Of a stretch of DNA of 64,000 bases, positions 14,211 to 26,319 are shown piece by piece. The notes beneath the pieces are model-generated. The model made no database searches. It had not been told where the DNA came from and was given only the letters and a program-made list of their open reading frames with translations. This DNA comes from Owenia fusiformis (taxonomy: Eukaryota; Annelida; Polychaeta; Sabellida; Oweniidae), in contig CAIIXF020000001.1 of the NCBI GenBank assembly GCA_903813345.2, positions 59,413,885-59,477,884 on the forward strand. The letters are read 5' to 3'. How positions within the stretch are numbered: position 1 is the stretch's first letter; each line of letters begins with the position of its first letter. A program made the position numbers and the translations under genes.

Positions 14211-14432
14211 AGACTTTTATGGAATTATGGAGCCAGTCCTACATGGAAAATACCGTAAAATAGTGATTTGCCAAACCTCGTTGGGTGTTATAGTAACATT
14301 AACCTCCTTGCCACCTTTTATTCAAGGCAGTTTTAAATTATATTATTTTAAATTATATTACTCAACACAATAATTCTTGGAAAACAACACTTTATTTTTC
14401 CTTATCAGTCTCGACTCACATATTATTACAGT

Positions 14433-14654
14433 TGAATTAGGGATTGTGTTAACACATTTAAAACACATGCAATCTTGGTCACATCAAGCACTGTTGAAAT
14501 GATTTGTACAATTCAAATTGGAGAGGTGAAATTTTTGCAGGGAACAATATTTAAAGTTCATAAATTGAATGGGTGATTTTTTCATTTGAGATTCAAAATA
14601 AGAACTTTTTGATGATGCTTGAATTTAAATGTGTTGACACAATCCCCAATTTAG
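14433..14654. mobile_element. short MITE-like inverted repeat (~220 bp)
   Basis: The left end reads GAATTAGGGATTGTGTTAAC and continues ACACATTTAAA. The right end (14623-14654) is its imperfect reverse complement, with one C/T change and an extra base. The unit has no coding capacity. It lies at or just beyond the 3' end of the CAMSAP transcript. I cannot define a target duplication. Confidence 0.6.
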
Positions 14655-16220
14655 CAACAATATTTTAACAACAAGCATTGTGGTAATAAATGTATTATAT
14701 AAAACACAGCACGTCTTTTACTTTTCATGAATTGTATCGTCTACAGAATTTTCCAAGATGAGTTAATTACTGAGAATCTGAATCAGTCTGTGTTATTGAT
14801 CATCAAACCTTGACTGTTTTTATTATCCTCTTGACTCAATTTTGACACCAAGTCTAAAATAATTCTTAAACACAATTTTTATCATAAGATTGATTTATTG
14901 TAGAAAGTCTGAAAGTAGTAATTGCATTGTAAAACTTTCCTGAACAAACTGTACAACCAATTGAGAAAAATCACCACAATTGGTTTTGACTAGTATTATG
15001 CTATATGCACAATATACAAATAATATACAGAAAAAGTGCACATAATTATAATTAATACTAGTATTGACCAAAATTAACTAAAACAAAACAGAAAAAACTT
15101 GAACGAAATTAAACTGCAGAATTAGCAACTTAGTAGACATTATATTGCATAAAGAAGTATAGCAGCAATGATTCAAAATTTCACCATTTGATGGGCTCAC
15201 ATAGTGCTCCAAAACAAGGCCAAAATAGGAGCATGGATCAATAGCATTAATTAACTGTGTAGATCCCCATAAAATGGATCTGAAAAGTTTTCATTTGTTC
15301 AAAAGTTGTTCACATCACAAAGGAAAAGACAAATGGAAGAAAGTCAATAGATGAGTTGGTGATTCCATCAGAACACCATGTGAGCCAAAAACCAAATCAC
15401 AAGACCTCTATCTACAAATCTATTTACAGTATCACCATACAGTATTATAATTACATATTGTTAATTAGAGTGAACTATACTGTTATTTTGACAGTACATT
15501 GGCAGTGTTGAGCATTAAACATGTCTCCCTTTACATGCATGGCATCAAAATACAACCAGGGCATTTTTTAATAGTTATACCAATACTTTCTTTCAAATAT
15601 TGTGTCCTAAAACTAGCCATCAGTAAACGAGACCTACATTATTATTCACTTTCCATCTAAATCCCAAAATATTGATATCAAGCACTGACACAAAATTGCT
15701 TGAATTTTTATTCTTGGGAATTATATGACTTGGTCAAGCATTTTATTGCCTATTCAAGCCTGGACTAGAATATATTCATCTTAGGTCGAACTTTCAATAG
15801 ATGAGATGTATATATTTTTCCCAAGGTGAAACATCTTATTGTCTAGTGTAGCCTATCTAGACAAAAATATTTGTGCAACATAATGTCAAGCCTGAAATAG
15901 CTTCTAGTAATTTAAAACCAGTTTAAACCCTATCACCTTTATTTATTAATCTGTATTGTCTGGTTGATGTAGCACAATCTGAGACAAAACATGTATAAGT
16001 AACAATCAATCGTTGTTTGAAAGAGTAATTCCCTAACCTAAAGCAGAATATATTCTCACGGGGCAACTTGGCTGAGTTTGGGGTCAATATATTTCCCTTG
16101 CATGACCATAAAACCATATCTCCCTTTGACCATAATCCTTAAAACAACCCGTCTTTGTCTAAAAACCCCAAAGATATGTTTGTTAATGTGCAATCAAATG
16201 ACAGTTTGGCTATTTTAATT
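14655..16220. other. convergent intergenic stretch, no gene seen
   Basis: About 1.5 kb between the CAMSAP and epoxide hydrolase 3' ends. It is AT-rich and holds only a weak imperfect inverted repeat around 14985-15075 (ACTAGTATTA on both sides). I see no exon, RNA gene or longer repeat. Confidence 0.5.
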
Positions 16221-16226
16221 TTTATT
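16221..16226 (-). promoter_or_regulatory. candidate poly(A) signal of the epoxide hydrolase gene
   Basis: TTTATT on the plus strand is AATAAA on the minus strand, about 56 nt past the stop codon at 16282-16284. That would make the 3' UTR very short. TTTATT near 15938 is an alternative distal signal. Confidence 0.4.
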
Positions 16227-16281
16227 ATCATTGGCTCGAATAAATTGATGCAATATTAACAAAATTGACATCTTCAAATAT

Positions 16282-19200
16282 TTACTGATTTGCTTTTTTG
16301 GCCATTGCCTTTTTCTGTTTGCCTCTTCGTACTTCGCAATTTCTGACAAACTTCCTGATGTTATCGGCAAGAAAGTCTGGGTTCTCAAGGGAGGCGAAGT
16401 GTCCAACACTTGGCATGTCCGTGTATTGGAGGATGTTTGTATATTTCTGGGAAGCAAATCTCTGAGGAGCAGTTGTCTGTCTTGGGGCATTTGCAAGGCA
16501 CACTAGACCAGTTGGAACGCTAACAGGAAGCCTGAAAAGAATTGAATTATAATAGACGGAAGGAGGATGGGAGATATACGATAAATATGATTCTGGATTG
16601 CACAACCCCAGAGTTGCTATTTCCCATCGATCATTTACCAACCAACCAGTTATTTGGCCTTTTACGTTTACTCCAAATTACTGCTGTAGTAAAAAATGGT
16701 GGAGCTGCCCATTTATTAATGAAAAACATTAGCGAATAAATACAGTAGAGGAAATCGCTTTCGCAAAATCAATTATTAAGTAAATGTTGGAGCTGTTGTT
16801 CATTACAAGAGTACACATAAAGGTTACTACCGTTCCCATTGTGCCACCTCGTGACTACTCCACCATTCTTTATAGAACCTCAGCGAAGAGTGAATGCTGT
16901 TTGTCGTGTAATAAATCATAACCTGGAAAAAGAGAATTCAACAACTATCTACAAGTTATCAACACAATGTCTGGGTATAAATGAAATTGTGCAGTATTGA
17001 ATGGTTGATGCTAGACTTCGAACTTCCAAAACACACATAGAAGAGCTTTTGCTGAGATTGGACCAGAGAGTGAACACGAGCACCTAACCAGAAATCTGGA
17101 ACTCTCCCATCAGAAAATATGCGTGTAAGTGTAGATTTCAAATTGGCATTGCGTTTATTATTAAAGTAAGATATAATTGATATAACTGTGTCAGTTCCTT
17201 CAAATGAAATAAAGGAGAAACGCCATTCATAACAACTCATCACATTTGTCCTGGTCCAAATCCCTATTATTTCCAAAAGTTGATGCATGTGAGTTATCCG
17301 GGAGTGGATGGATTCTCGATAAAAAACCGGTAAACCATCACTCTCACCTGATTTAGTAGAATGTCCAAAGTGAAAGACTTGGCCAAGCCCCCTGCATCAG
17401 TGTGAATGTATGCATTGTCCGTCCATGTGGAGTACTTCTCAAGAATGTATGCAGCAAGACCCACTGGTGAATCTGTCAGACCGATTGCTAAAAATACGAA
17501 TTGAAACCTTGTAAGATCTACATGTACTTCTCCATCATATTTTCTCTGTAAACGGATTAGAACGAAGACTGATAATGTCTCACAATTATAAATTCTATAA
17601 GCCTTAAACCCAACTCAGGTTACAACACAATAGAATGGATTGCATTTTGTTTTAAGGAACATGCAGCTGTAACAAAGAGGAGTATATTCTTTTTCTATTG
17701 TTTTTAAGGAATGTACACTTGGCAAGCTACTAGTATCCAAAGCCAATGCGTCACAAAAGCCTAGCAGCCTCAGTTATTTTTCTCCTAAAACCCAATACTC
17801 ATAGTTTATCCCTGAAATAACTAGCATACCTATGGTATCCGGTTTTGTCATGGCTTCATGTAGAAAACCTGTTTCTTCAATGAACTCTTCCATCCATCCA
17901 TGGAATGGAATCACCTTTTTATGGTCATCGTGGGTCAGGAAGAGAGCAGGGATGGCGTGTGCGAGACCTTGAAGAAATTGTCGTTCAGTGCTTGATGGGA
18001 ACATTGGGAAAACGTGGGTATGGAGTCCTCTGACTGCCCTATAATAACAGACTGTATATGCTTATGTGATAGATCATAGACAGCGCATGAATATGGTCAG
18101 CACTGTTACTTCCTAAGTCCGTCCTCACCAATCTATTTTTCCACACTTGCGTTTGTCACAAGAAGTAATATAAAATATGCAGCTCGCGGACCAAAAACTG
18201 CAAACACTTGTGATAGATGTCGCAAAGTTCTTAAAACTCAACACAGAGTTCGTACGGAATGGTACGTCTTTGATGAATTTCCGTAACATCATTGACGTTG
18301 CACTAAATAACATATAAAATACAAATATGTCGCTAATCATGATACCTCTTTGTGTGAACTTGCAGAGACTTGCAGAGTCCAAGTTTGATAAATCGAACTT
18401 ACGTATGGTTCATCTGAGACATGATTTGTCCTACACCCGACACGTCTCCACCGTGAATGTAGAAGCTCTCGTAGCCCAGCCTTTCCATCAACTCGTGGAA
18501 CACACGGGCGGCGTCGTGCGGGCTAAAACCTTAATTATAGATATACGGATTAATGAAATAAACGTGGTTAATGGACTCAATGGATCAACTTGGACATTTC
18601 TGATGTAATTTCTATGTGGTAGAATACGCAATAAACGCGTTCTTTCTCTAATCAATCCTCATATACAAAGTGTTAAGTGGAACCCTACAAAAGACAAATA
18701 TGGGTATGCATCAGGAAGCTCCACAGCATTTATTTGATAGAGCTTCCGAAAGAAATTATATTCATACCCTGTACACTGTATCAATTATCAATAAACACAT
18801 TTACCCACAATTCCTAGGAATAAACTTACCTGGTTTGTGTGGTGGTTCGGACCAAGCGAACCCAGGAATAGATGGCGCCACAACATCAAAGACCTCCCAA
18901 TTCTCGTGCCCGCCGTGGTTGAGTGGGTCGGTAAAGGCAGGTATGAACTTATAGAAGTCATAGACAGACCCAGGAAATCCATGAAGAAGGAGAATAGGAA
19001 CTGCCGTCTGACCTAGCCATAAATGTCACATATTACAACTTAAAAAGTAAATTGATAGCTTATGCAACATTAAGGTTGTTTTGGTTTCGTCCAAACAGAT
19101 ATACACGATCTTTAACCGTTTAGACCAGAGGTACAAGTTTATGATAACGAATATGTAACTGTAGTGGAATACATACCTTCTTTTAGAACAGCTTTCTGGT

Positions 19201-19609
19201 GTATGAAATGAACTAAAATTCCTTCAATTTGAGTCCGATAATGATCATATTCGTTCAGTTTAGCTTCATGTTCTGGCCATTTCGTAAGAAACCCTCCTCT
19301 CCAGTATTTTGCTAATTTCCTCATATAGTCAACATCGAATCCATACTGGAATTCAATCTTATCAAACCCTTCGAAATATCTTGAGCTATCGATTCTAGAT
19401 TTGAGATCTTCTAAAGCCTTGTCGGCAATCTTAACTTGGAACTTTTCAACTTTTGGATTGTCTGGTTGTGGCTTAGCCGCTCGACCCCAATATCCAGGGG
19501 TATTCTTTGGGTGAATCTCAACAGGAGCGATGGCCCCTCCCCAGTAAAGGCATATGGCCAGGCCAGGGATGAGGAACATCGACGCCTTGAAAGGGTCCAT
19601 TTGCAACAT
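16282..19609 (-). CDS. EPHX1: microsomal epoxide hydrolase (EPHX1 type), complete, 7 coding exons
   Basis: Hydrolyses epoxides to trans-diols at the ER membrane; the alpha/beta-hydrolase-fold enzymes of this family use an Asp-Glu-His triad. Coding exons in transcription order: 19609-19177, 19012-18830, 18529-18403, 18038-17830, 17487-17348, 16922-16831, 16531-16282. Junctions and phases all join, giving 477 residues against 455 in human EPHX1. Visible parts: an N-terminal hydrophobic anchor (about residues 7-30), the EHN domain with GYWG (38-140), the oxyanion HGFP at 155-158, nucleophile D234 in GGD, Y331 in SPVGLAAYILEKYSTW, E383 in RFYKE, and H439 in GHF. It resembles human EPHX1 closely around KPDTxxxGLxDSPVGLAAYILEK. 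Oddity: the residue after the nucleophile is Val (GGDVSG) where the family has GGDWG. The start is the first ATG of an ORF opening directly into the anchor. Confidence 0.95.
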
Positions 19610-19656
19610 TTTGAGGCCTTATGTTTTACACCACACGAATGGACGGAATATTATAC
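19610..19656 (-). other. EPHX1: 5' UTR part of the first epoxide hydrolase coding exon
   Basis: On the minus strand a good acceptor (TTAATTTTCAG, just above 19656) precedes 47 nt of untranslated sequence before the ATG at 19609. At least one non-coding first exon and the promoter must therefore lie at higher coordinates. I could not identify that exon. Confidence 0.55.
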
Positions 19657-21628
19657 CTGAAAATTAAATATGATTCATAAATACAACCAAGAATAAAAAG
19701 GTCCAAAAAAATGTACCATTTTAGCTCTGACTCATCTGTTTACCAGGTGAGAAAATAGGACAAGAAGTACTTTCCCCTCCAAAAGTTTGGCAATATCGAT
19801 CTCCAAATCAGAAAACATAAAAGCAGACTTACACATCGATCGAATGGGGGACGAATTCGGGTTTCCAATTTTTTGGTTGGAGGAGTACATAGTTTAATAA
19901 GGCATTTGGTTGCAAAAATTGGTTTTGACATTCTGATTCATATATTCATTGACGTTGGTAGTATCAATATCAGCTGCATGCGAAATGCCGTATTGGTTTT
20001 AAACATATCTGGCATCAACATGCTGATATCATCTCGAATAAAGAATAACACCATAATCGTTTAAAGGTTGGAACCTCCGCCATAGAGTTTTCAATTAGCT
20101 GTATGTATGTATTACATATTTTTGTACCCGTTAGGTTATCTTGAAACTGTACTTCTAGATACAACTAACTACCAGTCTGTCTTATGGTTACCTGCATGAG
20201 CCTGGTTTGTAACTTTTTACCATGGCGCTTTGCCCTTTCTGATCCACATGGAAACAAATGTAGATGTTTGTGTGGATCTGTACATGATTAACTAGCAGCT
20301 CTAAGATAGGTATTGTAGATAATGGAACAGGTCGAGGCTGGAGATCAACATACCAATTCCAATGTAATGAAATAAATTCGACGGCATGTGTGGATTTTTT
20401 AAAATGTGAACACTTGAACACCGGCAGAATTCCTGTTTCGATTTCAAGTAATGGTTTTTCATTGATACGAAGAATCCAATTATCTCAATAGTTTCATGTT
20501 GATCTTGAAGTATAGAAGAGTAGATACAAATTGACCTATTCCCCATTAAATGTTGTGCTTTTTCTTCTCCGTAGCAGGTAATGTAAGTTAGTGTTATCTG
20601 AGAAGTTCTCCCAATAGCTATTTCTACCTTTGATATTTAGACCAAACTGTTTAGTTCGAAGGGTGCTGTTTATAATTTGTGCCGTGTATCGCACCTTTCT
20701 ATAAGCCGGTTGGTTTATGATACACTGTAAATTACACAACTGTCTGTGAGTGTTTCACATAATTTCTAAAGTTTGTTAATCTTTTCCCGTGCCATCCAAG
20801 ACACATGGCGTAAACGAAATCACAACACCAACCACACAAAAAATGTTCACTAATTAAAGAACTTGGAACACTGTATTGTGCACGAATCTCGAAAATCCAA
20901 CGAACGGAAAACAGAATGCCGTTTGTCAAGTTTACTTTAAATTCGCTCACATGTAAGATGACAAAATTAAAAGAGCGGGACGCCAATCACGATCATGATC
21001 AAAACATGTTTACGAAACAAAAGGTGAATCAAACAAAGAACCTTGTAGTGTATTAATACGAGGCCATAGGTGTTTTCAATGCAAAACAATGTATGTTATT
21101 GGAACGCATCAGGATGGAATTTTTGTTTTCGCTCACAGCTTGACAATGATTCGATTCGCGACCAAATCCTGTTACGGGATCAATATCAATCAATGAATGT
21201 TACCGTTTTGTATTGAAATTAGATGATCTTATTGTAATAAGGAAGCGCTACACACCATTTTCATAATTGCCAAACAAACAACTCAAGAATTCGAATACTG
21301 GTTCAACTATGACACTGACATTTCCTTAGTTCGAATCAAGATCAATGTTGTTAAATACACACCGCTGGATATTCGGATCGATTTTCGATCACACTATGAA
21401 GTACCCAATGAGTAAGTGTGTCTGTTTTTGATGAATCCTAGGTGTTTGTACAGTAGTTCGTTCACCTACTCTATTGAAAGCCCATGGTCTGGCTAATGAC
21501 ACTTTGGTGACTTTCGATATAGACTTTAAGAGCAAGTTCATTGTACGCTAGTAAGTTCAACCCCTCCCCCATATTACAGAATTGGTCGATCATCAGTATA
21601 CTCGGGGTGGAAGGTGTGAGAATTGTGC
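19657..21628. other. upstream region of the epoxide hydrolase gene, nothing recognised
   Basis: Unique-looking sequence between the epoxide hydrolase coding start and the 21.6-kb repeat element. It should contain the first non-coding exon and promoter. I see no coding exon or definite repeat; the short ORFs have no recognisable motifs. Confidence 0.5.
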
Positions 21629-21859
21629 AAAAAATGACTTTGTGAGCTGGATGGAGTTTCTCTGTATTTTTCATTCTATTAGGGTTTCCTGCATAAGGGA
21701 TTTCGCCTGCGAAGCATATAACTCTTGCGAACATATCTAAATATTGGTCCGAGGGAGACATACCTTGAATTTTTTAGAAAAAAATTGGCTAAAAGTGGAA
21801 ACTACAAAAAGTCAAAATGTTCAACTCAAACAAAACTCTAGCTATTTAATATTAACACT

Positions 21860-23520
21860 ATGTATTATTTAATGTTTTTCAGATGTTTAAGGACCTTCAT
21901 TAGTGTACTAGTGTCTAGAAATAAGATAATTAAGGACAAAATTTGGCATTTTTGATCATTTTCGCTTTCAGCAGTAACATATAGTTCCTTATATCTTGAG
22001 TTTAATGTTGACTGGTTGTTGCAATTTTGATTAAATCTGTGCTTGTACATGTCTTCTTCCATTTAAGATACAAAAAATGTATATTGGACCACCAATGGTC
22101 ATATTAGAGCTTTCAGATCTCCCCTACCCCATTTATTATGAAAAATTACTGAAACATATGAAAATATAAAATAACTTGAATTTATAAACTTTAACAATGT
22201 TGTAGCTATTCTATATCAATATTATGTATTATTTAATGTTTTTCATATATTTCAGAACCTTTATTGGTATACTAGTGCCTAGAAATGAGACATTTAAGGA
22301 CAAAACTTGGCATTTTTTAAAATCATTTTAGCTTTCAGCAGTAACATATAGTTCCTCATATATTGAGTTTTATGCTTACTGGTTGTTGCAATTGTAATAA
22401 AATCTGTTTTTGTAGATGTCTTCTTCCATTTAAGGTATAGAAAATGAATAGTGGACCACCAATGGTCATATTAGAGCTTTCAGATCTCCCCTACCCCATT
22501 TATCATGAAAAATTAAAGAAAAATATGAAAATATAAAATAACTTGAAACTATAAACTTTAATAAAGTTGTAGCTATTCTATATCAATATTATGTGTTATT
22601 TAATGTTTTTAAGATATTTCAGAACCTTTATTGGTAAACTAGTGCCTAGAAATGGTCCAATCTAAGGACAAAACATGGCTTTTTTGACCATTTTCGCTTT
22701 CAGCAATACCATATAGGTCCTTATATCTTGAGTTCAATGCTGACTGGTTGGTGCATTCTTAGTCAAATTTGTTCTTGTAGATGTCTTCTTTCATTTAAGA
22801 TATAAAAAATGTATAGTGGATGACCAATGTTCATAGTAGAGCTTTCAGGTCTCCCCTACCCCATTTATTAGGAAAAACGACCAGAAATATTAATAAAAAG
22901 AAAAATAACTTCAAATTATGAACTTTTACAAAGTTGTACCTATTCTATGTCAATACTATGTATTATTTAATCGTTTTCTGATGTTTCAGGACCCTCATTA
23001 GTATTCTAATGCCTAGAAATGAGATATTTAAGGACAAAACTTTTCGCTTTCAGCAATAACGTATATAGTATAGGTCCATATATCTTGAGTTTTATGCTGA
23101 CTGGTTGGTGCATTCTTGGTCAAATCTGTTCTTGTACACGTCTTCTTCCATTTAGGATATAGAAAATGTATATTGGACAACCAATGTTGATATTATAGCT
23201 TTCATGTCTCCCCTGCCCCATTTATGTAAATGAAAAAGTAATTTCAAATCATCAACTTTAACAAAATTGTAGCTATTCTCTATCAATACTATGTATTATC
23301 TAATGTAACCTTCATTTGATTACATGTGTCTAAAATTTGGCATTTTTAGCATTCTGCATTTAGCAGTAGCATATAATTTTCCACAATTATAATTCTTTGA
23401 TGATAGATTCATATATGTTTTTTTAATGAATCTGTCTCCTCTGATTTAACTTAAAGAAAATGTATGCAAGACAACGAATGTTTTTATTAGAGGTCTAAGA
23501 TCTGCCCTCCACCATTAAAT
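21860..23520. repeat. left arm: ~365-bp tandem units (4 plus a decayed fifth)
   Basis: The landmark CTCCCCTACCCCATTTAT recurs near 22120, 22486, 22852 and 23207 (last copy slightly altered), with a very diverged version near 23500. Each unit also has an AGCTTTCAG stretch, a CTTTCAGCA..ATA stretch and a GTAGCTATTCT stretch in the same order. Copies differ by roughly 10-20% by eye. Confidence 0.9.
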
Positions 23521-24002
23521 GAGAAAACCAACACAAATGTTATTATTGCATGATAATATTCTTAAACTTTTCAAAAGTTTAGCATATTTATTAGCACACT
23601 AAAATCAAAAAATGACACATAAATGGGCAAAATGACCAATGTTTCACTTTCAGCAATAGTTGTTTATATATTTTTAGTTGAATGGTGATTAGTTGACATA
23701 TTTTAGATCATATATATTCAACTATGTGTCTTGTTATCTTCAAAGCATGGAAAATGTGTTTTAAACACAAATATACATATTAGAGATAAAATTACTACAC
23801 TACTATATTTTTAAAAGATTACTCAAAAATAGCATAGTGCGAAATAATTTTGTAATTTCACAGTTTACTCTCATATGAATCAAAGGATATGTTTTTATAT
23901 AGACATGATTGTTCACAACTCTCGAACTTAATCCAGCAACAGCCTGATTTTTCAAATCTCCCTGGTTCTATGTTAGAGCTGCATTTAAGTCATTTTAAAG
24001 GT

Positions 24003-24943
24003 AACTGGTCAACTGGTACCCAAGACAAGTCGTACCCAAGCATATATTTTGTTTTGAATCAAGTGTTGGACTGGGAATGTGTAAAGATATACATATTATA
24101 ACTGTAACATACTGTTCAGAAGTTTGAAGAATTTTCAGAAGAAATTGATATAATTTTGTAACATTTTGAGCTTTGAGTGTCAATTTATTTTGACTATTAT
24201 TTTATATTTAATGTTCGAGTGAAGAGATATATGTTTATTCCACACATTCATAATCATTTTTTTAAATATTGTATGTTTATGAGTGTTTGGAACAAGTGTC
24301 AGATTTAATTCATCTTGGAAGATGGTATTATTATAAATGTATTGATTCATCAAATCTTGGGCCTAATTTCTTATTAAACAGATAATCTATTTGTCTAGGA
24401 TTTCATATTATCAGAAGTCATATTCATGAAATTTAGCAATAAAATATTTTGAATAATATAATAATAGTATAATATTAATATCAAATATTATTTTGGTACT
24501 TATTCATACATGATATATTATTACTCTTAGTATGCATGTGCATAATCCAATTTAGTTCCAATTGGAAAAAAATTAACAGATTAAACTTCCTTTAAACTTT
24601 CTCAAAATGCTCAAATTAATTGTTTGATTCATTTGTAGAAAAGTCACTGTTGTAATTATATTTATTTATATATATGTTTGACAAAAAATGTTGTGAACAA
24701 GCACTTCAAGCACTTGTTTTATTAGTAAAAAGGTGATTCAAGTTAAATCAAAATGCTTTACTTAATCCATTGAGAAAAAATGTCTTCTAAATTCAAAAAA
24801 ATATTGAGGCTTATTTGAGTCACATTATAACATGAAAACATTATTATACAAACTCAATTTGTTTTCCTAATATGCTCCCATAATTCTGGAAATAACGAGT
24901 TGTCTTGGGTACGACTTGTCTTGGGTACCAGTTGACTAGGAAG
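24003..24943. mobile_element. nested ~940-bp TIR element with a 12-bp flanking direct repeat
   Basis: A perfect 33-bp inverted repeat lies at 24008-24040 and 24904-24936, beginning GTCAACTGGTACCCAAG. Just outside, the 12-mer CATTTTAAAGGT occurs on both sides (23991-24002 and 24944-24955), as expected of a target-site duplication. No coding capacity is visible, so it is a non-autonomous element inserted into the middle of the 21.6-28.1 kb element. Confidence 0.85.
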
Positions 24944-25348
24944 CATTTTAAAGGTCTAAGTTGCTCATGACACCACAAGCTATTCAGATATGTAAGATCT
25001 CTAAATAATTTTTATAGTTCTGAGAAACTCATCCTTAAATATTGTCCAACGATGTGCACTATGTTGTTTATTGCCACATGGACAAGTAGCAATACACCCT
25101 TGACTAGAAACTTTGTATAGCAATTTTCGCTGCCTTTTGCCATTTTACATTTGCGAATTGCCAAGGACATGTTTCTTGTGTTGCTACGAAGGTTTGTTTG
25201 TGAGTACTGGTACAAGACACCCATCTTTGATATATCTTCAAATAGGTATTGCACTTTGAGATTCGTATAGTAATTTAGAATGCTACCTTGAAGGACATAA
25301 GAAACTTTAATAGCTCTTTTTAACTCTCATCCTTCTTTGCAAGCACCA

Positions 25349-25522
25349 TTATTCTGTATCATCAGACTGAATACAAATTCTTTCAACATTGAACTCCTTT
25401 GTCTTGTCTGCAGCACTGTAATAGACATGAGCCATAAGGAGAGTGTCAACTTCTTCATGGTCAGTATTTGATAGATAAGTTGCAACTATCAGTTTTGCAA
25501 AGTTCAATAGCAGCTCTGCCAT
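25349..25522 (-). pseudogene. fragment of a multicopy transposon-associated coding family
   Basis: The minus strand encodes 57 codons. They read LIVATYLSN, then DHEEVDTLLMAHVYYSAAD, then ICIQSDDTE and a stop. From memory, the pattern (E)EADT-LL-H followed about 25 residues later by S(D/P)DTD belongs to a repetitive family in invertebrate genomes and resembles acidic motifs of PIN/FEN-like nucleases. Flanking minus-strand frames (CKHCEMKNSQQDD at about 25590-25630) may be further pieces, broken by frameshifts. A related but more extensive remnant lies at 39.3-40.6 kb. Confidence 0.5.
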
Positions 25523-26319
25523 AAGTGAAATTCATCCCATTTTAGAGATACAGTAACATTACTTCACAAACCAAAGACAGCTTTACCATTTTGTAATCCT
25601 TTCCAAAATCATCTTGTTGGCTGTTCTTCATTTCACAATGTTTACATTTACCAAAATATCCCCAAGCCCAATATCCATCATGAACTTCCTAATTACACCA
25701 CCCTTAGGTGTAATATGGAAATCACCAAGCCTTTGACAACATTGCATTTGATATGATACCCTTTGCATTCGTTTGACTTCACTTCTTAAAAGAGAGCTTC
25801 GTCTTCACTCTTTCAAACTAAAATAAACCTGTGAACTCACCGCGCCAATCAGTGCTCGTCGACCAAATTTGACCGACGTTCTTTATATGGTCATTCCTTC
25901 TGACGTCATTGTTGAGCCCGGAATTGACCAATGACATGCGCATATTTAATTAGAACGCATTTGGCGTATGTTTCTTCAAGCTCGCTGATTGGTGGAAGGT
26001 CAGTGCGTAGGTCAAAAGTGATTTACCCAAATTGTCACCGGTACCTGTCGTGAGGGCGGGGCTACTAAACTGTAATATGGTCTCTACTAGGCAGAGTGTA
26101 GTTTAACTAGACTCTGCACGCAGGGTATTGATATGAGGGAATTCAACCAATATGGCTTGATCACTGGTTATAATTATCACAGTACTATACCCCATTATTT
26201 TTAAATATATTCCAAGTATTGTACTATACATTGCATAGATTCATGAGCAGTTTGCAACATATCATAACCAGAAAAGCCCAATGGACAAAGATAGAGAATA
26301 CCCGCCCCATTTGCAACTC

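Noticed and set aside
21471..21761. Minus-strand 96-codon ORF with a near-twin at 27942-28208, possible duplicated gene
   Set aside because: The shared 44 codons are the terminal blocks of the inverted repeat. Differences are mostly amino-acid changing (about six against three silent), so there is no sign of selection on a protein.
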